Shown here: positions 1 to 8,175 of the stretch, piece after piece
Layout: every line of letters begins with the position of its first letter
How positions within the stretch are numbered: the stretch's first letter is position 1
Notes under the pieces: generated by a model
Databases searched by the model: none
What the model saw: the letters and a program-made list of their open reading frames with translations, nothing else
What the model was told of the DNA's origin: nothing
Virus record (IMG/VR): IMGVR_UViG_3300045972_000132
Span: 1-64,000 of that record
Length of the DNA: 64,000 nucleotides
Source of the DNA: a virus
Strand: one strand, 5' to 3'
Translations under genes and position numbers: made by a program

Positions 1-452
1 GGGTGGGTCCGTATTTGTCCGGGGGGTGGGGGGCAATTTGTCCGGGGGGTACCCTTGACCTGGGGATTTCTATACAGGTAGTCAAGCTTTTCAAAAAGCT
101 GCGAGAAGTCCCAATCAGTTGCGATGATACCCCCTCTCGCATCATACTTATTATTAGTTTGAAGCATCCTCTTTTCAATTAGGTTCGCCTTTGCCCTTCG
201 GATAGTTTTTTCGTCACAGCTCATCTGCTCGGACAGATAAATGTTTGTCACACAGGGACGGTCGTCAACATGAAACATAAAGCTGGTTATTTGAACAATA
301 ATATTTAGTTCAACGCAGCTAATTCCAAGACTTGCTTGATGTTTTAATAATATAGATGGATTGCATGCAAATCCACCCATTTTAGAAAAAAGGGACGCGA
401 GTGTCGTATTTTCGGACTTTACCAGCTTCATCATTTTTAATTCTCCATTCAT
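1..452 (-). CDS. Replication-initiator-like HTH protein, N-terminal part (gene runs off the window)
   Basis: Reading the minus strand from the ATG at 452 gives about 150 codons with no stop before the window edge, so the C-terminus is missing. The start overlaps the stop of the upstream gene (TAATG), which indicates translational coupling. Residues about 35-110 look like a winged-helix/HTH domain of the type found in phage and plasmid replication proteins, including a segment ending in EKTIRRAKANLIEK. The last visible residues are rich in Pro and Gly (CPPPPGQI) and are encoded by G-rich direct repeats. An initiator with binding sites inside its own gene, as in lambda O, would fit. The assignment rests on fold-like pattern and repeats only; a transcriptional regulator is the alternative. 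Confidence 0.5.
   Translation of the reverse strand, partial: MNGELKMMKLVKSENTTLASLFSKMGGFACNPSILLKHQASLGISCVELNIIVQITSFMFHVDDRPCVTNIYLSEQMSCDEKTIRRAKANLIEKRMLQTNNKYDARGGIIATDWDFSQLFEKLDYLYRNPQVKGTPRTNCPPPPGQIRTH
13..50. repeat. Direct repeats (iteron-like) inside the initiator-like gene
   Basis: The 15-mer ATTTGTCCGGGGGGT occurs exactly at 13-27 and 36-50, a period of 23 bp. The GGGT at 1-4 fits the end of a third copy at the same period, cut by the window edge. The period is not a multiple of three, so this is a DNA-level repeat and not a simple protein repeat. Short direct repeats in an initiator gene suggest a replication origin. Confidence 0.55.
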
Positions 453-889
453 TAGGGAATCCACGATACGTCTGGACCGGCCCAGTAGGGTACCTGATAA
501 CCAGATCCCGTCAAGCACGCATAAATTTCATCGATCTTCTGCACACTTACAGCACTAAGGCTGATACCAATTAGAGCCTTCTTCTCCACTTCGACCCTCG
601 CACAACCCTTACATATTAATTTGGAATGCCATCCACCAGGACCAAATAAAATCATAGCCTGATTAGCAAGCGTCTTGAAGCATTGGCATGTGTAGTTACT
701 GGTGGTGACGCTAGCACCAGCCTCAATAATTTCTCTATTTACGACTTCGACCGGTATTGTTAGGGAAGATGCGTGGACCAGGTTTGCATGTTTATTGCAA
801 CAGGACCCTATAGTGAACGTATCATTTCCAGCACTGACAATATCAAGTCCTCTTTTAGGCGGTCGGCGCTTAGTTGGCTTATCGTGCAT
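452..889 (-). CDS. Hypothetical protein with cysteine pairs
   Basis: The ORF codes for 145 residues of unrecognised family. It carries cysteine pairs (CC near residue 30, CxC near 69, CKGC near 95) that could bind a metal. The ATG at 889 has a plausible ribosome site (GAGGG) just upstream. It overlaps the end of the VWA gene by 82 bp, which is long for a phage overlap, so a later non-ATG start cannot be excluded. Its stop overlaps the ATG of the initiator-like gene. It is the penultimate gene of the minus-strand operon. Confidence 0.55.
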   Translation of the reverse strand: MHDKPTKRRPPKRGLDIVSAGNDTFTIGSCCNKHANLVHASSLTIPVEVVNREIIEAGASVTTSNYTCQCFKTLANQAMILFGPGGWHSKLICKGCARVEVEKKALIGISLSAVSVQKIDEIYACLTGSGYQVPYWAGPDVSWIP

Positions 890-2409
890 ACACCCTCAAA
901 TGTTTTCTTCACCTTCTCAACGTCATCAGACGTTGGGATAATCGCTGCATGTACCACTATTCTTGAGTTCGTTAACTTTCGTATGTTGGCTCTCAGGTCT
1001 TCTATTACGATCTTCGGATCAACGTCCTTACCATCTAGATTCGTGAAGTTTGGACACCCGTCACTTAGAATCAAAAGTGCCCTTTTCTTAAAAGGCCCGC
1101 TCTTGAACTGAGTCCCCACGTAATCCACCGCCGAATGAAGCGGCGTACTGTGGAAAGAAGTGTTGGCAGCAATTCCAGATTTGTATTTCTCTATTAAAAG
1201 CTCTCCGCTGTTTCCAGAAGTGAACCCCAGCACAGATATATCAACTCCAGATTCTTTTGCCGCTGTTAATATCTCTTGTGCAGCCGAGTATGCGGTCTTG
1301 AAGGGGGTACCTATCATACTCCTAGACTTGTCGAGAAGCACTACTAGCTCAAAGCCCGCCTTCTTTGTCTCGGACAGAAATGGACTTTCCTGGGTAAATC
1401 CAAGTCTATTGCCTATGACTCTCTGAATATCTACCGTGACTCCAGAGTCGTCATACCTTCGGTTGGCTTTCTGTTTAACTGACCGAAAAATTTGTACCAA
1501 CCGAGGATCGGCTACAACCTCCTCCGGATCCCCCTCTGGATGCATTATTATGGTTTTATACCCAGTTAGGGCGGCGATTCCATTTTCCTTATTCGCTGAC
1601 TCCAAGCTATCGAAGGCTTCATCGACCGATTCCTTGTAAGCCTCTTCGATTTCCTCGTTTACTTGCTCATCAAAAGCATGACTCTCCATTAGTTTGGAAT
1701 CAGCAGAGTCAGCCGCCGAATCCATGCTTTTGGTAGGATATTCTAGATCATTATGTACTAAGTCCAGAACCTCAGACGCCAGCAGTTTCTGAACGTTTAC
1801 ATATACAGTGTTCTCGGCTATCCACTTGGATACGATTCGTTTAAATCGTCTAGTGGTTCCTAGAATGCTTCCGTGAGTAAACTCGTTGTCTGCATTCTCG
1901 TAGGCAGATATGACTTCATCACAGAAGACCTTATCGAGCACTACCGCCATGAGCCTATCCTGCACTCGTCCAGCACTACCTGGATATCTCAGGCCCCACT
2001 GGTGCAGCACTCTAGCGTCCTCGATAGATGCGATTAGCCTATAGAGGGCTACCGCAATTTGTTGATCCTTCAAGGGGATCTTCACAGTCTTGCTGGTCGA
2101 TAGCTTCTTGGAAACAACTCCTACAATTTTATGCAGGAATACTAGGTCTGTCTTGAATACTAGATGAGCTAAAACATGATCCAGCCGATCAAACAGCTTC
2201 TCGGTGGAATACTTGCCATTTAATTCGTCTGACTTCAAATAAATCGAATAGAAGTCCGTGTAGAGGGGTCTTGAATTCAGAACCTCCTCATCGTCATCAG
2301 AACGCAAAGAAATTCCGATAGGCTTACCAATAGCCTCGGAATATAGATTTATGGTTTTGAATACAACTTCACCATAGCCAGTAGGCTTGATGAATTTTGT
2401 ATTTCCCAC
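808..2409 (-). CDS. VWA-domain protein, CobT-like partner of the AAA+ ATPase
   Basis: The protein has 533 residues. The C-terminal third (about 352-520) is a von Willebrand factor A domain with a MIDAS motif DKSRS (D360, S362, S364), a central hydrophobic strand before it, and a later LILSDG strand. The N-terminal 300 residues are mostly helical with an acidic linker near 225-275, as in CobT-like proteins. The GTG start is chosen because it overlaps the TAG of the upstream ATPase gene (TAGTG) and follows AAGGGGG. MoxR/CobS ATPases act with VWA proteins to remodel or load metal into targets. Such pairs are known in large phages, but their phage target is not known. The gene is not evidence for cobalamin synthesis. 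Confidence 0.8.
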   Translation of the reverse strand: MGNTKFIKPTGYGEVVFKTINLYSEAIGKPIGISLRSDDDEEVLNSRPLYTDFYSIYLKSDELNGKYSTEKLFDRLDHVLAHLVFKTDLVFLHKIVGVVSKKLSTSKTVKIPLKDQQIAVALYRLIASIEDARVLHQWGLRYPGSAGRVQDRLMAVVLDKVFCDEVISAYENADNEFTHGSILGTTRRFKRIVSKWIAENTVYVNVQKLLASEVLDLVHNDLEYPTKSMDSAADSADSKLMESHAFDEQVNEEIEEAYKESVDEAFDSLESANKENGIAALTGYKTIIMHPEGDPEEVVADPRLVQIFRSVKQKANRRYDDSGVTVDIQRVIGNRLGFTQESPFLSETKKAGFELVVLLDKSRSMIGTPFKTAYSAAQEILTAAKESGVDISVLGFTSGNSGELLIEKYKSGIAANTSFHSTPLHSAVDYVGTQFKSGPFKKRALLILSDGCPNFTNLDGKDVDPKIVIEDLRANIRKLTNSRIVVHAAIIPTSDDVEKVKKTFEGVCTISQLSADRLKEDLILSVLEMIRSL

Positions 2410-3251
2410 TAAGCCCCCTTAAATCGCGCCGAACACCTAGTCATAAACAGGGTTCTATCGTTCTCCGATTCGAATTTTCCAGAAATCAAGCTGATTGACT
2501 CCTTGAGTCCAAGCATCGGGTAGATCTCTACCCACTGGCAAAGGTCTCTAGTGCTTAACTTATATTGGAGTGCATTGCCATTCCTAAGGTCGGATGAAAC
2601 CACTAGAATTCCTTCAAGGAATGCCTTCTCAGCAGTCGGGTAAAGAGTCTTCAGAATGTGCATTTCTTCTTTATCAGAGGGATACGATACTTCCTTAAAT
2701 AGGAAGCGGCTCTTAAAGTCTTCATTAAGGGAGTACACGCCACCATATGCAGAGCTATTCATGGTTCCAGTTACCCATAGCTTGCACCCCGGCTTCAGCT
2801 TAAAGATTCTCTTGCACTCAGGGACACTGATAGCCCTTCGGAAGTCACTAATTCCGTTGAGCATCTTCTGGATTTGAGGAGGTAGAGCATTCACTTCTTC
2901 CAAGCATAGGATCGCTGTTCCGGTTTCATTAGCTACCTCGATAGCGTTCGTCAGGTCCCCTAGGACGAATGGAGTCAGGTTTCCCTCAATGATGAAAGTT
3001 CCTGTGAGGGTGGACCGACGAGTATCTTCCGAGCACTCTGAGACAATCAAAGGTATCTTGTTATCCTTGGCAAAAGACTGAATCGAGAGCGTCTTGGAGA
3101 CACCCTTTGGCCCATGAAGAATCAAGTTCTTCGGCACAGCCTCGGATAAAATTTTGCCAAACAGCTTATGGAGATCCCGCGTGTCTACAAACTTTGGTGT
3201 GTCGTGAACCAGAAAGGCTTCGCTAGGTAGTGCTCGCACTTCGACAGTCAT
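2409..3251 (-). CDS. MoxR/CobS-type AAA+ ATPase
   Basis: The protein has 280 residues. Walker A is GPKGVSKT (47-54) and Walker B is AILCLEE (113-119). A sensor-1-like TGTMN lies near 165 and a candidate arginine finger sits in the SRF segment (R182). This layout matches the CobS/MoxR group of AAA+ ATPases. It is directly coupled to the VWA gene downstream, so the two very probably form one ATPase/adaptor machine in the cytoplasm. The length is typical of CobS-like proteins, and no truncation is seen. The family call is firm; the substrate is unknown. Confidence 0.85.
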   Translation of the reverse strand: MTVEVRALPSEAFLVHDTPKFVDTRDLHKLFGKILSEAVPKNLILHGPKGVSKTLSIQSFAKDNKIPLIVSECSEDTRRSTLTGTFIIEGNLTPFVLGDLTNAIEVANETGTAILCLEEVNALPPQIQKMLNGISDFRRAISVPECKRIFKLKPGCKLWVTGTMNSSAYGGVYSLNEDFKSRFLFKEVSYPSDKEEMHILKTLYPTAEKAFLEGILVVSSDLRNGNALQYKLSTRDLCQWVEIYPMLGLKESISLISGKFESENDRTLFMTRCSARFKGA

Positions 3252-3715
3252 TATGTCTCCTCAATCAAATCCTTTAACGCACCAAGTGGTTTTACTCGCA
3301 ATGTCTTCTTTTCAACCCTAATGGCATCTACTTCTGCGCTGGTAAGCTTTCCAGTTTTTACTAGGAAGTCTATTTTGGAAGGGCTTGGAGTAGTCTTTAC
3401 CGTTACATCCATACCAGATTCAATAGGAATTCCCTTTTCAATCAACAAGCTTCTGAACAACTCCGCATTAGGGGCGTTGTCTTTGGAGCTAGTCAGAGAA
3501 ATATTTACTAAATTGGTCTGAACCTGACCACTTTTTACTTCATCAATGATCAGGTCACGAAGGGCTTCTTGGCGAGACTTCACCCTGGACTGTACACGAG
3601 ACAGAGCCGCCCGTACAAGGCTTTTCTCAGCTAGGTCCATGTCATCTATAGGATAGGCAAATAAATAGTTACCAAATACATCCTCTAGATATGCAAGAAG
3701 CTCATCGGATTCCAT
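3251..3715 (-). CDS. Hypothetical protein upstream of the AAA+ ATPase
   Basis: This 154-residue protein is predicted mainly helical in its first half (residues 10-65, rich in Lys, Arg and Glu). It has no motif I recognise, no signal peptide and no membrane segment. It lies between the KH-domain gene and the AAA+ gene in the same minus-strand operon, with its stop touching the ATPase start. That position suggests a link with the ATPase/VWA pair, for example as an adaptor, but nothing in the sequence proves this. Confidence 0.6.
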   Translation of the reverse strand: MESDELLAYLEDVFGNYLFAYPIDDMDLAEKSLVRAALSRVQSRVKSRQEALRDLIIDEVKSGQVQTNLVNISLTSSKDNAPNAELFRSLLIEKGIPIESGMDVTVKTTPSPSKIDFLVKTGKLTSAEVDAIRVEKKTLRVKPLGALKDLIEET

Positions 3716-3716
3716 T

Positions 3717-4004
3717 CTACTTGGCCTTCCGGGGGTCGATGATCTCGATTACCATTCTGCGGCCCCTCGCGGAGGCAATTTTTGAGAATAGCTCCCTAAG
3801 GGTCTTGAGCGTACTTCCCTGCTTGCCGAGAATCTTGGAAACATCGGATGGATCCGTCTTTATGGTGAGAAGGCTGGTTGGCGTATCAGCCCCGTTCTCG
3901 GTTACTTCGACATCATCTGGATTGTCTACTAGACCAATGCAGACCTCTTGAAGAAGTTCCTGTAGGGGCAGCGGCTCAATTGATTCACTTGATTTCTCGT
4001 TCAT
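3717..4004 (-). CDS. KH-domain RNA-binding protein, KhpA-like
   Basis: The protein has 95 residues. The second half matches a type II KH domain: an ILGKQGSTLKTLRELF segment carrying the GxxG loop (GKQG) between two helices, then a strand with RRMVIEI. This is the layout of bacterial KhpA (YlqC), a small RNA chaperone. The N-terminal 45 residues are acidic. GGAG lies about 9 bases upstream of the ATG, which overlaps the end of the Cys-rich gene by 20 bp. A role in binding phage or host RNA is inferred from the fold. Confidence 0.78.
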   Translation of the reverse strand: MNEKSSESIEPLPLQELLQEVCIGLVDNPDDVEVTENGADTPTSLLTIKTDPSDVSKILGKQGSTLKTLRELFSKIASARGRRMVIEIIDPRKAK

Positions 4005-4230
4005 TTTTCTTTACTCCCAATTGCTTCAGTTTTAGTTTTACTTGTGTTGCCTTAGTTAGCATGTCGCAGAAAAAATTATGTGGACATTCTGCACAAGCGT
4101 TGTTAAGCATCTCTTGACACTTATTCACCTTTAAGATGATGAGTCTATCATTAAAGGTTTCTGTATCCTTGATGAACCCCTCGGCTTCTGCTTGAGCGAT
4201 CAGAGCTTCAATTTGACTATTTACGCTCAT
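3985..4230 (-). CDS. Small protein with clustered cysteines
   Basis: The protein has 81 residues. Four cysteines occur in one stretch (C-x7-C-x2-C-x5-C, with a His after the third), suggesting a small metal-binding site. The rest is charged and helical, with a Lys-rich C-terminus. It overlaps its neighbours on both sides (14 bp upstream, 20 bp downstream), so it is part of one coupled operon. I do not recognise the family. Confidence 0.6.
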   Translation of the reverse strand: MSVNSQIEALIAQAEAEGFIKDTETFNDRLIILKVNKCQEMLNNACAECPHNFFCDMLTKATQVKLKLKQLGVKKNEREIK

Positions 4231-4771
4231 ATGGATATCCGTGATGGCCTGTCGGTATTAAGACGAAATCCTGACTACTAGTGACTGACATTGTAGATGA
4301 GCTAAATCCTTGAAACTGTGGGGCTTCGGTTAAAGTCATGGAGGGTGGGTAGACAGTTGTCTGTGTATTTATCATAGGATCTGGACTAGACACTTCATGT
4401 ACTTTCCAGAACCCCGCTATGCGCTCAGTTTCTGATGGCGACACATATTTATGATCAGAGGGATTTTGTAGAATAAGACCCTTTGTATATGCCTCCTTCA
4501 GCTTCTTCTCGGCTTCAAGTCGGTCGTGAACCCTTAGTAGATTTAGATATCCCGCTAGATCAGCCAGAGTATCTTCGTCAGGGCCTTCGGTTCCTGATGT
4601 CTTGATTCGACTCAGCTTGTCATCAATTCGTACAAGAAGCTGCTCCCGAGTACTTGCTTTTGAAAAAATACGAATTGGTTCTAGGGCAGAATTTCCGTAC
4701 TTTTTATTTTTAGCTAGAAGTAGTTCCTTAGTCTCATCACAAACTTTTACAATCATTTCCTGAACACCCAT
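4217..4771 (-). CDS. Nmad1 (DUF1599)-like protein
   Basis: The protein has 184 residues. Residues 1-90 resemble the nucleotide-modification-associated domain 1 family: an AKNKKYGNSALEP segment, then a region with RIDDKLSRI and a helix ending in DLAGYLNLL. These phage proteins are found near base-modification genes and resemble MazG-type all-helical nucleotide hydrolases. The C-terminal 80 residues are Ser/Thr/Pro-rich and have no match I know. AAGGAG lies at a good distance before the ATG. It is the first gene of the leftward operon, driven by the promoter at 4804-4833. Confidence 0.65.
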   Translation of the reverse strand: MGVQEMIVKVCDETKELLLAKNKKYGNSALEPIRIFSKASTREQLLVRIDDKLSRIKTSGTEGPDEDTLADLAGYLNLLRVHDRLEAEKKLKEAYTKGLILQNPSDHKYVSPSETERIAGFWKVHEVSSPDPMINTQTTVYPPSMTLTEAPQFQGFSSSTMSVTSSQDFVLIPTGHHGYPYERK

Positions 4772-4803
4772 TGCGTTCTCCTTTTATCGTAAATTTCCCA
4801 TGT

Positions 4804-4833
4804 ATCATAAGCCACTAGACCTATTCAGGTCAA
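4804..4833 (-). promoter_or_regulatory. Leftward promoter with inverted repeat
   Basis: On the minus strand, TTGACC (4828-4833), an 18-bp spacer and TATGAT (4804-4809) form a sigma-70 promoter for the operon that starts at 4771. GACCT-ATTC-AGGTC (4818-4831) is a perfect 5-bp inverted repeat that overlaps the -35 box, a possible operator. Confidence 0.65.
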
Positions 4834-4836
4834 GCC

Positions 4837-4864
4837 TTGACATCAAAACTGGCGTACTTATATT
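4837..4864 (+). promoter_or_regulatory. Rightward promoter of the Hsp20-like gene
   Basis: TTGACA (4837-4842), a 16-bp spacer and TATATT (4859-4864) match the sigma-70 consensus at 6/6 and 5/6. The -35 box starts only 3 bp from the -35 box of the leftward promoter, so the two are back to back and may be controlled together. Confidence 0.75.
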
Positions 4865-4899
4865 ACATGCAGAAGTTAAACAATCAACCGGAGCAACCC

Positions 4900-5247
4900 A
4901 TGTTACCCATCCTACAAAATGAAGGATTTCTTTTTGATACTGTTTTTGATTACATCAGCGGCTTAAACGCAACCAGAGTGGGCGATAAAAGCCTAGAACT
5001 TGTAGTGCCAGGATATAAAATTGATAAAGTAGAACTAGATGGTAGGGTTCTACGGGTCGGAGGCAAGCTAGAATCCGCATTGAAGGATTCTGGTAGAAAG
5101 GCGACTTTTGAATGGTCTACTAAGCTATGGTTCACTCCGAACCCTGACGCGGTAACCGCTGAATCTGCAAGCGGAGTTTTACTAATTCATCTAGAGGGTT
5201 TCGAGACCCAAAAGAAGCCAAAACAAGTACAAGTAAAGATTAGCTAG
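4900..5247 (+). CDS. Hsp20/alpha-crystallin-like small heat-shock protein
   Basis: The protein has 115 residues. The pattern of short strands matches an alpha-crystallin domain: LELVVPGYKIDKVELDG, then LRVGGKL, then a late strand GVLLIHLEG that resembles the A-x-x-x-G-V-L-x-I motif of Hsp20. Small heat-shock proteins hold unfolded proteins, and phage copies occur in T4-like cyanophages. The ATG at 4900 is chosen because GGAG lies 7 bases upstream and the promoter -10 box lies at 4859-4864, so earlier in-frame starts would lie at or before the transcription start. The gene converges on the small zinc-finger gene and overlaps its end by 8 bp. Confidence 0.7.
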   Translation: MLPILQNEGFLFDTVFDYISGLNATRVGDKSLELVVPGYKIDKVELDGRVLRVGGKLESALKDSGRKATFEWSTKLWFTPNPDAVTAESASGVLLIHLEGFETQKKPKQVQVKIS

Positions 5248-5530
5248 TACGACGCCAGAGAGTTAAATCAAGTGTGTTAACGGTGTCCTTTAGGTCGGAG
5301 TAAGTCGGCCTAAAGGACTCGTTAGCTAGTCGCACCATCCAAGGTTCGTCTTTGATTGATGCAGACAACTGATATAATCGGTCACGTACTTTTCGGATAG
5401 TATCTTCAAGCTCTACTACTCTATCAATCGACTTTATGCAGTCCGAGCAGGACCAAAGCTTTACTACTCCAGTAGAGTAGACACACCCTTTTGACAAATC
5501 TTTGTCATTTTGACATACGTGGCAGATCAT
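5240..5530 (-). CDS. Small putative zinc-finger protein
   Basis: The protein has 96 residues. CxxC at residues 3-6 and a second CxxC near 28-31, with another Cys at 16, suggest a zinc knuckle at the N-terminus. A helical, charged segment follows (about 37-70). The ATG overlaps the stop of the CCA-adding enzyme gene (ATGA), so it is the last gene of that operon. I do not recognise the family. Binding to nucleic acid or protein is a guess based only on the cysteines. Confidence 0.6.
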   Translation of the reverse strand: MICHVCQNDKDLSKGCVYSTGVVKLWSCSDCIKSIDRVVELEDTIRKVRDRLYQLSASIKDEPWMVRLANESFRPTYSDLKDTVNTLDLTLWRRTS

Positions 5531-6882
5531 TTAGTTCCCTTGTAGTTTAGTTTTATGTAGCCCAACAGGGCCTCCTTCTCGTTCGGTACTTCACCGTCCA
5601 CTACGGCTGCGGTAGCCATGGTCTTAATGGCTCCAATTTCTTTTCCAGTAACTCCGAATTCCGCAGAAATAGTGTGGCCGTCCAGCGCCAGCTTAGAAGT
5701 ATTGAATCCAGAAACTTCCTTGAAGGATGCCAGTTTGGCACGGATTCCGTCCATTACCTCCCTAGCATGTTCCCCGTCCTTGTGAGCATAATAATCTGCT
5801 TCCCGAAGATCGACTGCTTCTCCGGTATACTCACCCAACCGAGCACTAAATCTACGCAGAGCCTTAGTACCAAAATCTTCACCGGGGCACAGATGCTCCG
5901 TTACCATGGTGGAAATTTTCTTGACGGTTTCCTCTGCGGCCTTCAGGCCGCGCAAAATTTCTGCGGCCATCTTCCCACCAACCTCGTCATGCTTGTAATA
6001 ATGGTGAACCCCATCATCCCCGACGCTCATCGTCGCAGGCTTTGCAATATCGTGCAGCAACGCAGCTAGCCTGACATCGACCGAGAAGCCTCTCTCAACC
6101 GCGTAAGATACCGCCAGAAATACATGCTCATCCAGCGTCAGGTAGTGATGGGGATTAACTTGGTCATAGCGGACGCTCTTGGCAAATTCAGGGATGATTT
6201 CCTGAATCTTCCCAGAAACCACCATCATCCTCAGAGCGTACAGGATATCAGCCGACTCCTTAGCTGACAGCATCTTAATCAGTTCCGCATATACCCGTTC
6301 ACGGGCTACAGACTCCAAGCTGACGCCGAACATGGCTACCACAGCCAGAGGGTCAATCCACATCCGCTTAGTTGCGGCGAATCTAAACGCCCTCAGAATT
6401 CGCAGAGGATCCTCTTCAAACCGGTCCTTGGCAACCCCTACAGTTCTCAGGCAGGAGTCCGCAATATCACTACGACCATTAAATGGATCGATGTACTTGC
6501 CTGTCAGCAGTTCACATGCAATCGCGTTGCATGTAAAGTCACGACGGGCCAAGTCTTCTTCGATTTTAATGGACGGGTCCGTTAGGATTTCAAAATCTTT
6601 ATGACCAACCCCTGTGGATCTTTCGAATCTGGGCAAAGCAACGTCAACAATATCACCCTCAAACTCAGCTTTAATTATTCCAAATGACTGCCCCACGAGG
6701 TCGAACTTCCCCGGCAGAATCCTCATTACTTCCTTCATGGGGACACCACAAACTACGATGTCGAGATCGTCGGATTTAATTCCTAGAATACGGTCACGGA
6801 CAGAACCGCCTACTTCATAGACGGTCCCACCCATTTCCGCGATTTCAATTGCAAACTTTAGTACGGCCTTGTTTTTGGTCAC
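5527..6882 (-). CDS. cca: CCA-adding tRNA nucleotidyltransferase with HD domain
   Basis: The protein has 451 residues and belongs to the class II nucleotidyltransferases. Visible motifs are GGSVRDRILG (25-34), the catalytic DLD (39-41), RRDFTCNA (113-120), IDPFNGRSD (131-139) and EDPLRILRAFRFAA (157-170). The second half carries an HD phosphohydrolase motif ALLHDIAKP (274-282). The enzyme adds or repairs the CCA tail of tRNAs. The GTG start overlaps the stop of the RlaP-like gene by four bases. Its pairing with a second nucleotidyltransferase suggests tRNA or RNA repair during infection. Confidence 0.93.
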   Translation of the reverse strand: MTKNKAVLKFAIEIAEMGGTVYEVGGSVRDRILGIKSDDLDIVVCGVPMKEVMRILPGKFDLVGQSFGIIKAEFEGDIVDVALPRFERSTGVGHKDFEILTDPSIKIEEDLARRDFTCNAIACELLTGKYIDPFNGRSDIADSCLRTVGVAKDRFEEDPLRILRAFRFAATKRMWIDPLAVVAMFGVSLESVARERVYAELIKMLSAKESADILYALRMMVVSGKIQEIIPEFAKSVRYDQVNPHHYLTLDEHVFLAVSYAVERGFSVDVRLAALLHDIAKPATMSVGDDGVHHYYKHDEVGGKMAAEILRGLKAAEETVKKISTMVTEHLCPGEDFGTKALRRFSARLGEYTGEAVDLREADYYAHKDGEHAREVMDGIRAKLASFKEVSGFNTSKLALDGHTISAEFGVTGKEIGAIKTMATAAVVDGEVPNEKEALLGYIKLNYKGTK

Positions 6883-7952
6883 GTTTCTCTCCCATTCATT
6901 TTACTGATCACTAGGGTACAAAGCGTATCCAGAAACTCCATGTCAACGCTTGCCGGAAGCTTAGTCGTCTTCACAGCTTGTGTAACCTTATAGTCGAGAT
7001 CATCCGCCAGCGCAATGATTTCCTCATACGAATAACGACCATTGCGGATCTCAAGAAGTTCCTTTGCATCTGGACGCTTTACTTGCAAAGTTCCTGTCTC
7101 TAGAATTTCGACACACATTTTCATGAGTCGAACTAGATGCATTGCGTGCTTGGTATCATACCCAGAGCGAGCTTCAAGCTCAGAACGAACCTTGTTTCGG
7201 TTCTTCTTCCAATCCTCATATGAGGCAAATTCCTTCAACGCAGCCTTGAAGGCTCGCTCTTTCCTGAGAATATCAATTAAGGAAGAGTCCATTCCAACGC
7301 ACTTGGCGGCGGCTACCTCTAGATCCTGAGAAGCAGCCTCGCTCAATGCGGCGCGGAATTTTAACTTTACCGAGAGTCTATCTGCATCCGACAGGCTCTC
7401 TAGATCTGGGTCCCACTCCTTGATTTTATCTTCCACAAGCGCAAACATTGCGTCCCTTTGATCCTTAGGAATCAAGGGTACTTCGGCTAGGCCAAATTCA
7501 GCCCTAGTGGGATGACTTGTAGGTGGACTCTTCAGCCATTTATAGTGACCCTTAAGTCTTGCAAGCTGAGATCTAGCATAACCAGTAAAGGTGTGCTGGA
7601 CTTTCTTGCTAAGAAATCGCTGTCGGTTATCTAAGATCAACATGAACGCTGGATGACAGTCTAAATAGTCCGACTTGTCTAGGAACATTAGCTCCAGAAC
7701 GTTCGGGTTGGCACCGGAGGCCAGCCGGAAGTACTTCCTGATATCATACATAACAACATCATATGGCTTAGAGCACTGATAATCCTCAGTAACCCCGGCA
7801 AATGACAAATATCTACTTGTAGGTTGAACGAAAATGCCTCTAAAATCTTCATCAGAAGATTCGATGTTGGTCCCGTATGAGTGAGAGCCGCCTCTCCCAA
7901 GCGCAAGAACTCTCCCCGGACTTTTGATTTCATCTAGAATTTTAGAGGTCAT
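6879..7952 (-). CDS. RlaP-type nucleotidyltransferase (pol beta superfamily, RNA-repair family)
   Basis: The protein has 357 residues. The N-terminus has the minimal nucleotidyltransferase signature GSHSYGT (22-28) followed by SDEDFRG (33-39), which carries the metal-binding acidic pair. The layout and length fit the RlaP family (predicted nucleotidyltransferases, PF10127), common in large phages and linked to RNA repair. Substrate and reaction are not established for this protein. It sits directly before the CCA enzyme with a four-base overlap, so the two are co-expressed. Confidence 0.8.
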   Translation of the reverse strand: MTSKILDEIKSPGRVLALGRGGSHSYGTNIESSDEDFRGIFVQPTSRYLSFAGVTEDYQCSKPYDVVMYDIRKYFRLASGANPNVLELMFLDKSDYLDCHPAFMLILDNRQRFLSKKVQHTFTGYARSQLARLKGHYKWLKSPPTSHPTRAEFGLAEVPLIPKDQRDAMFALVEDKIKEWDPDLESLSDADRLSVKLKFRAALSEAASQDLEVAAAKCVGMDSSLIDILRKERAFKAALKEFASYEDWKKNRNKVRSELEARSGYDTKHAMHLVRLMKMCVEILETGTLQVKRPDAKELLEIRNGRYSYEEIIALADDLDYKVTQAVKTTKLPASVDMEFLDTLCTLVISKMNGRET

Positions 7953-7968
7953 TTTGTTGATCGCTTTC

Positions 7969-8175
7969 TTAAAGTGCGTGATGACTCAAATAGCAAGCAC
8001 CAGCACCACAGTAATTAACCCTGCATGGTTTACCGATATTACTTACGGTTCTGCACTCTACCGCACATGGTTTTCCACAGACAGGACAAAACAGGGATCC
8101 GTGAGTTTTACAAAACCTATCAACGGCCTGTTCCTTGCATTTCCCGTCTACCTTAATAAACTCACATTCACTCAT
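7969..8175 (-). CDS. Small cysteine-rich protein
   Basis: The protein has 68 residues and 9 cysteines, including FCPVCGKPC and CGAGAC, so one or two zinc sites are likely. The ATG at 8175 is chosen over an upstream in-frame start because it overlaps the end of the preceding gene by 8 bp, as is usual here. I do not recognise the family. Confidence 0.6.
   Translation of the reverse strand: MSECEFIKVDGKCKEQAVDRFCKTHGSLFCPVCGKPCAVECRTVSNIGKPCRVNYCGAGACYLSHHAL

Noticed and set aside
808-3251. A cobalamin pathway in the phage
   Set aside because: Only the ATPase and VWA parts are present, with no CobN or other cobalamin genes, so a general ATPase/adaptor role is more likely.
4837-4899. An earlier start for the Hsp20-like gene at the TTG at 4837 or ATG at 4867
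   Set aside because: The TTG is the -35 box and the 4867 ATG lies before the expected transcription start; the ATG at 4900 has a ribosome site.
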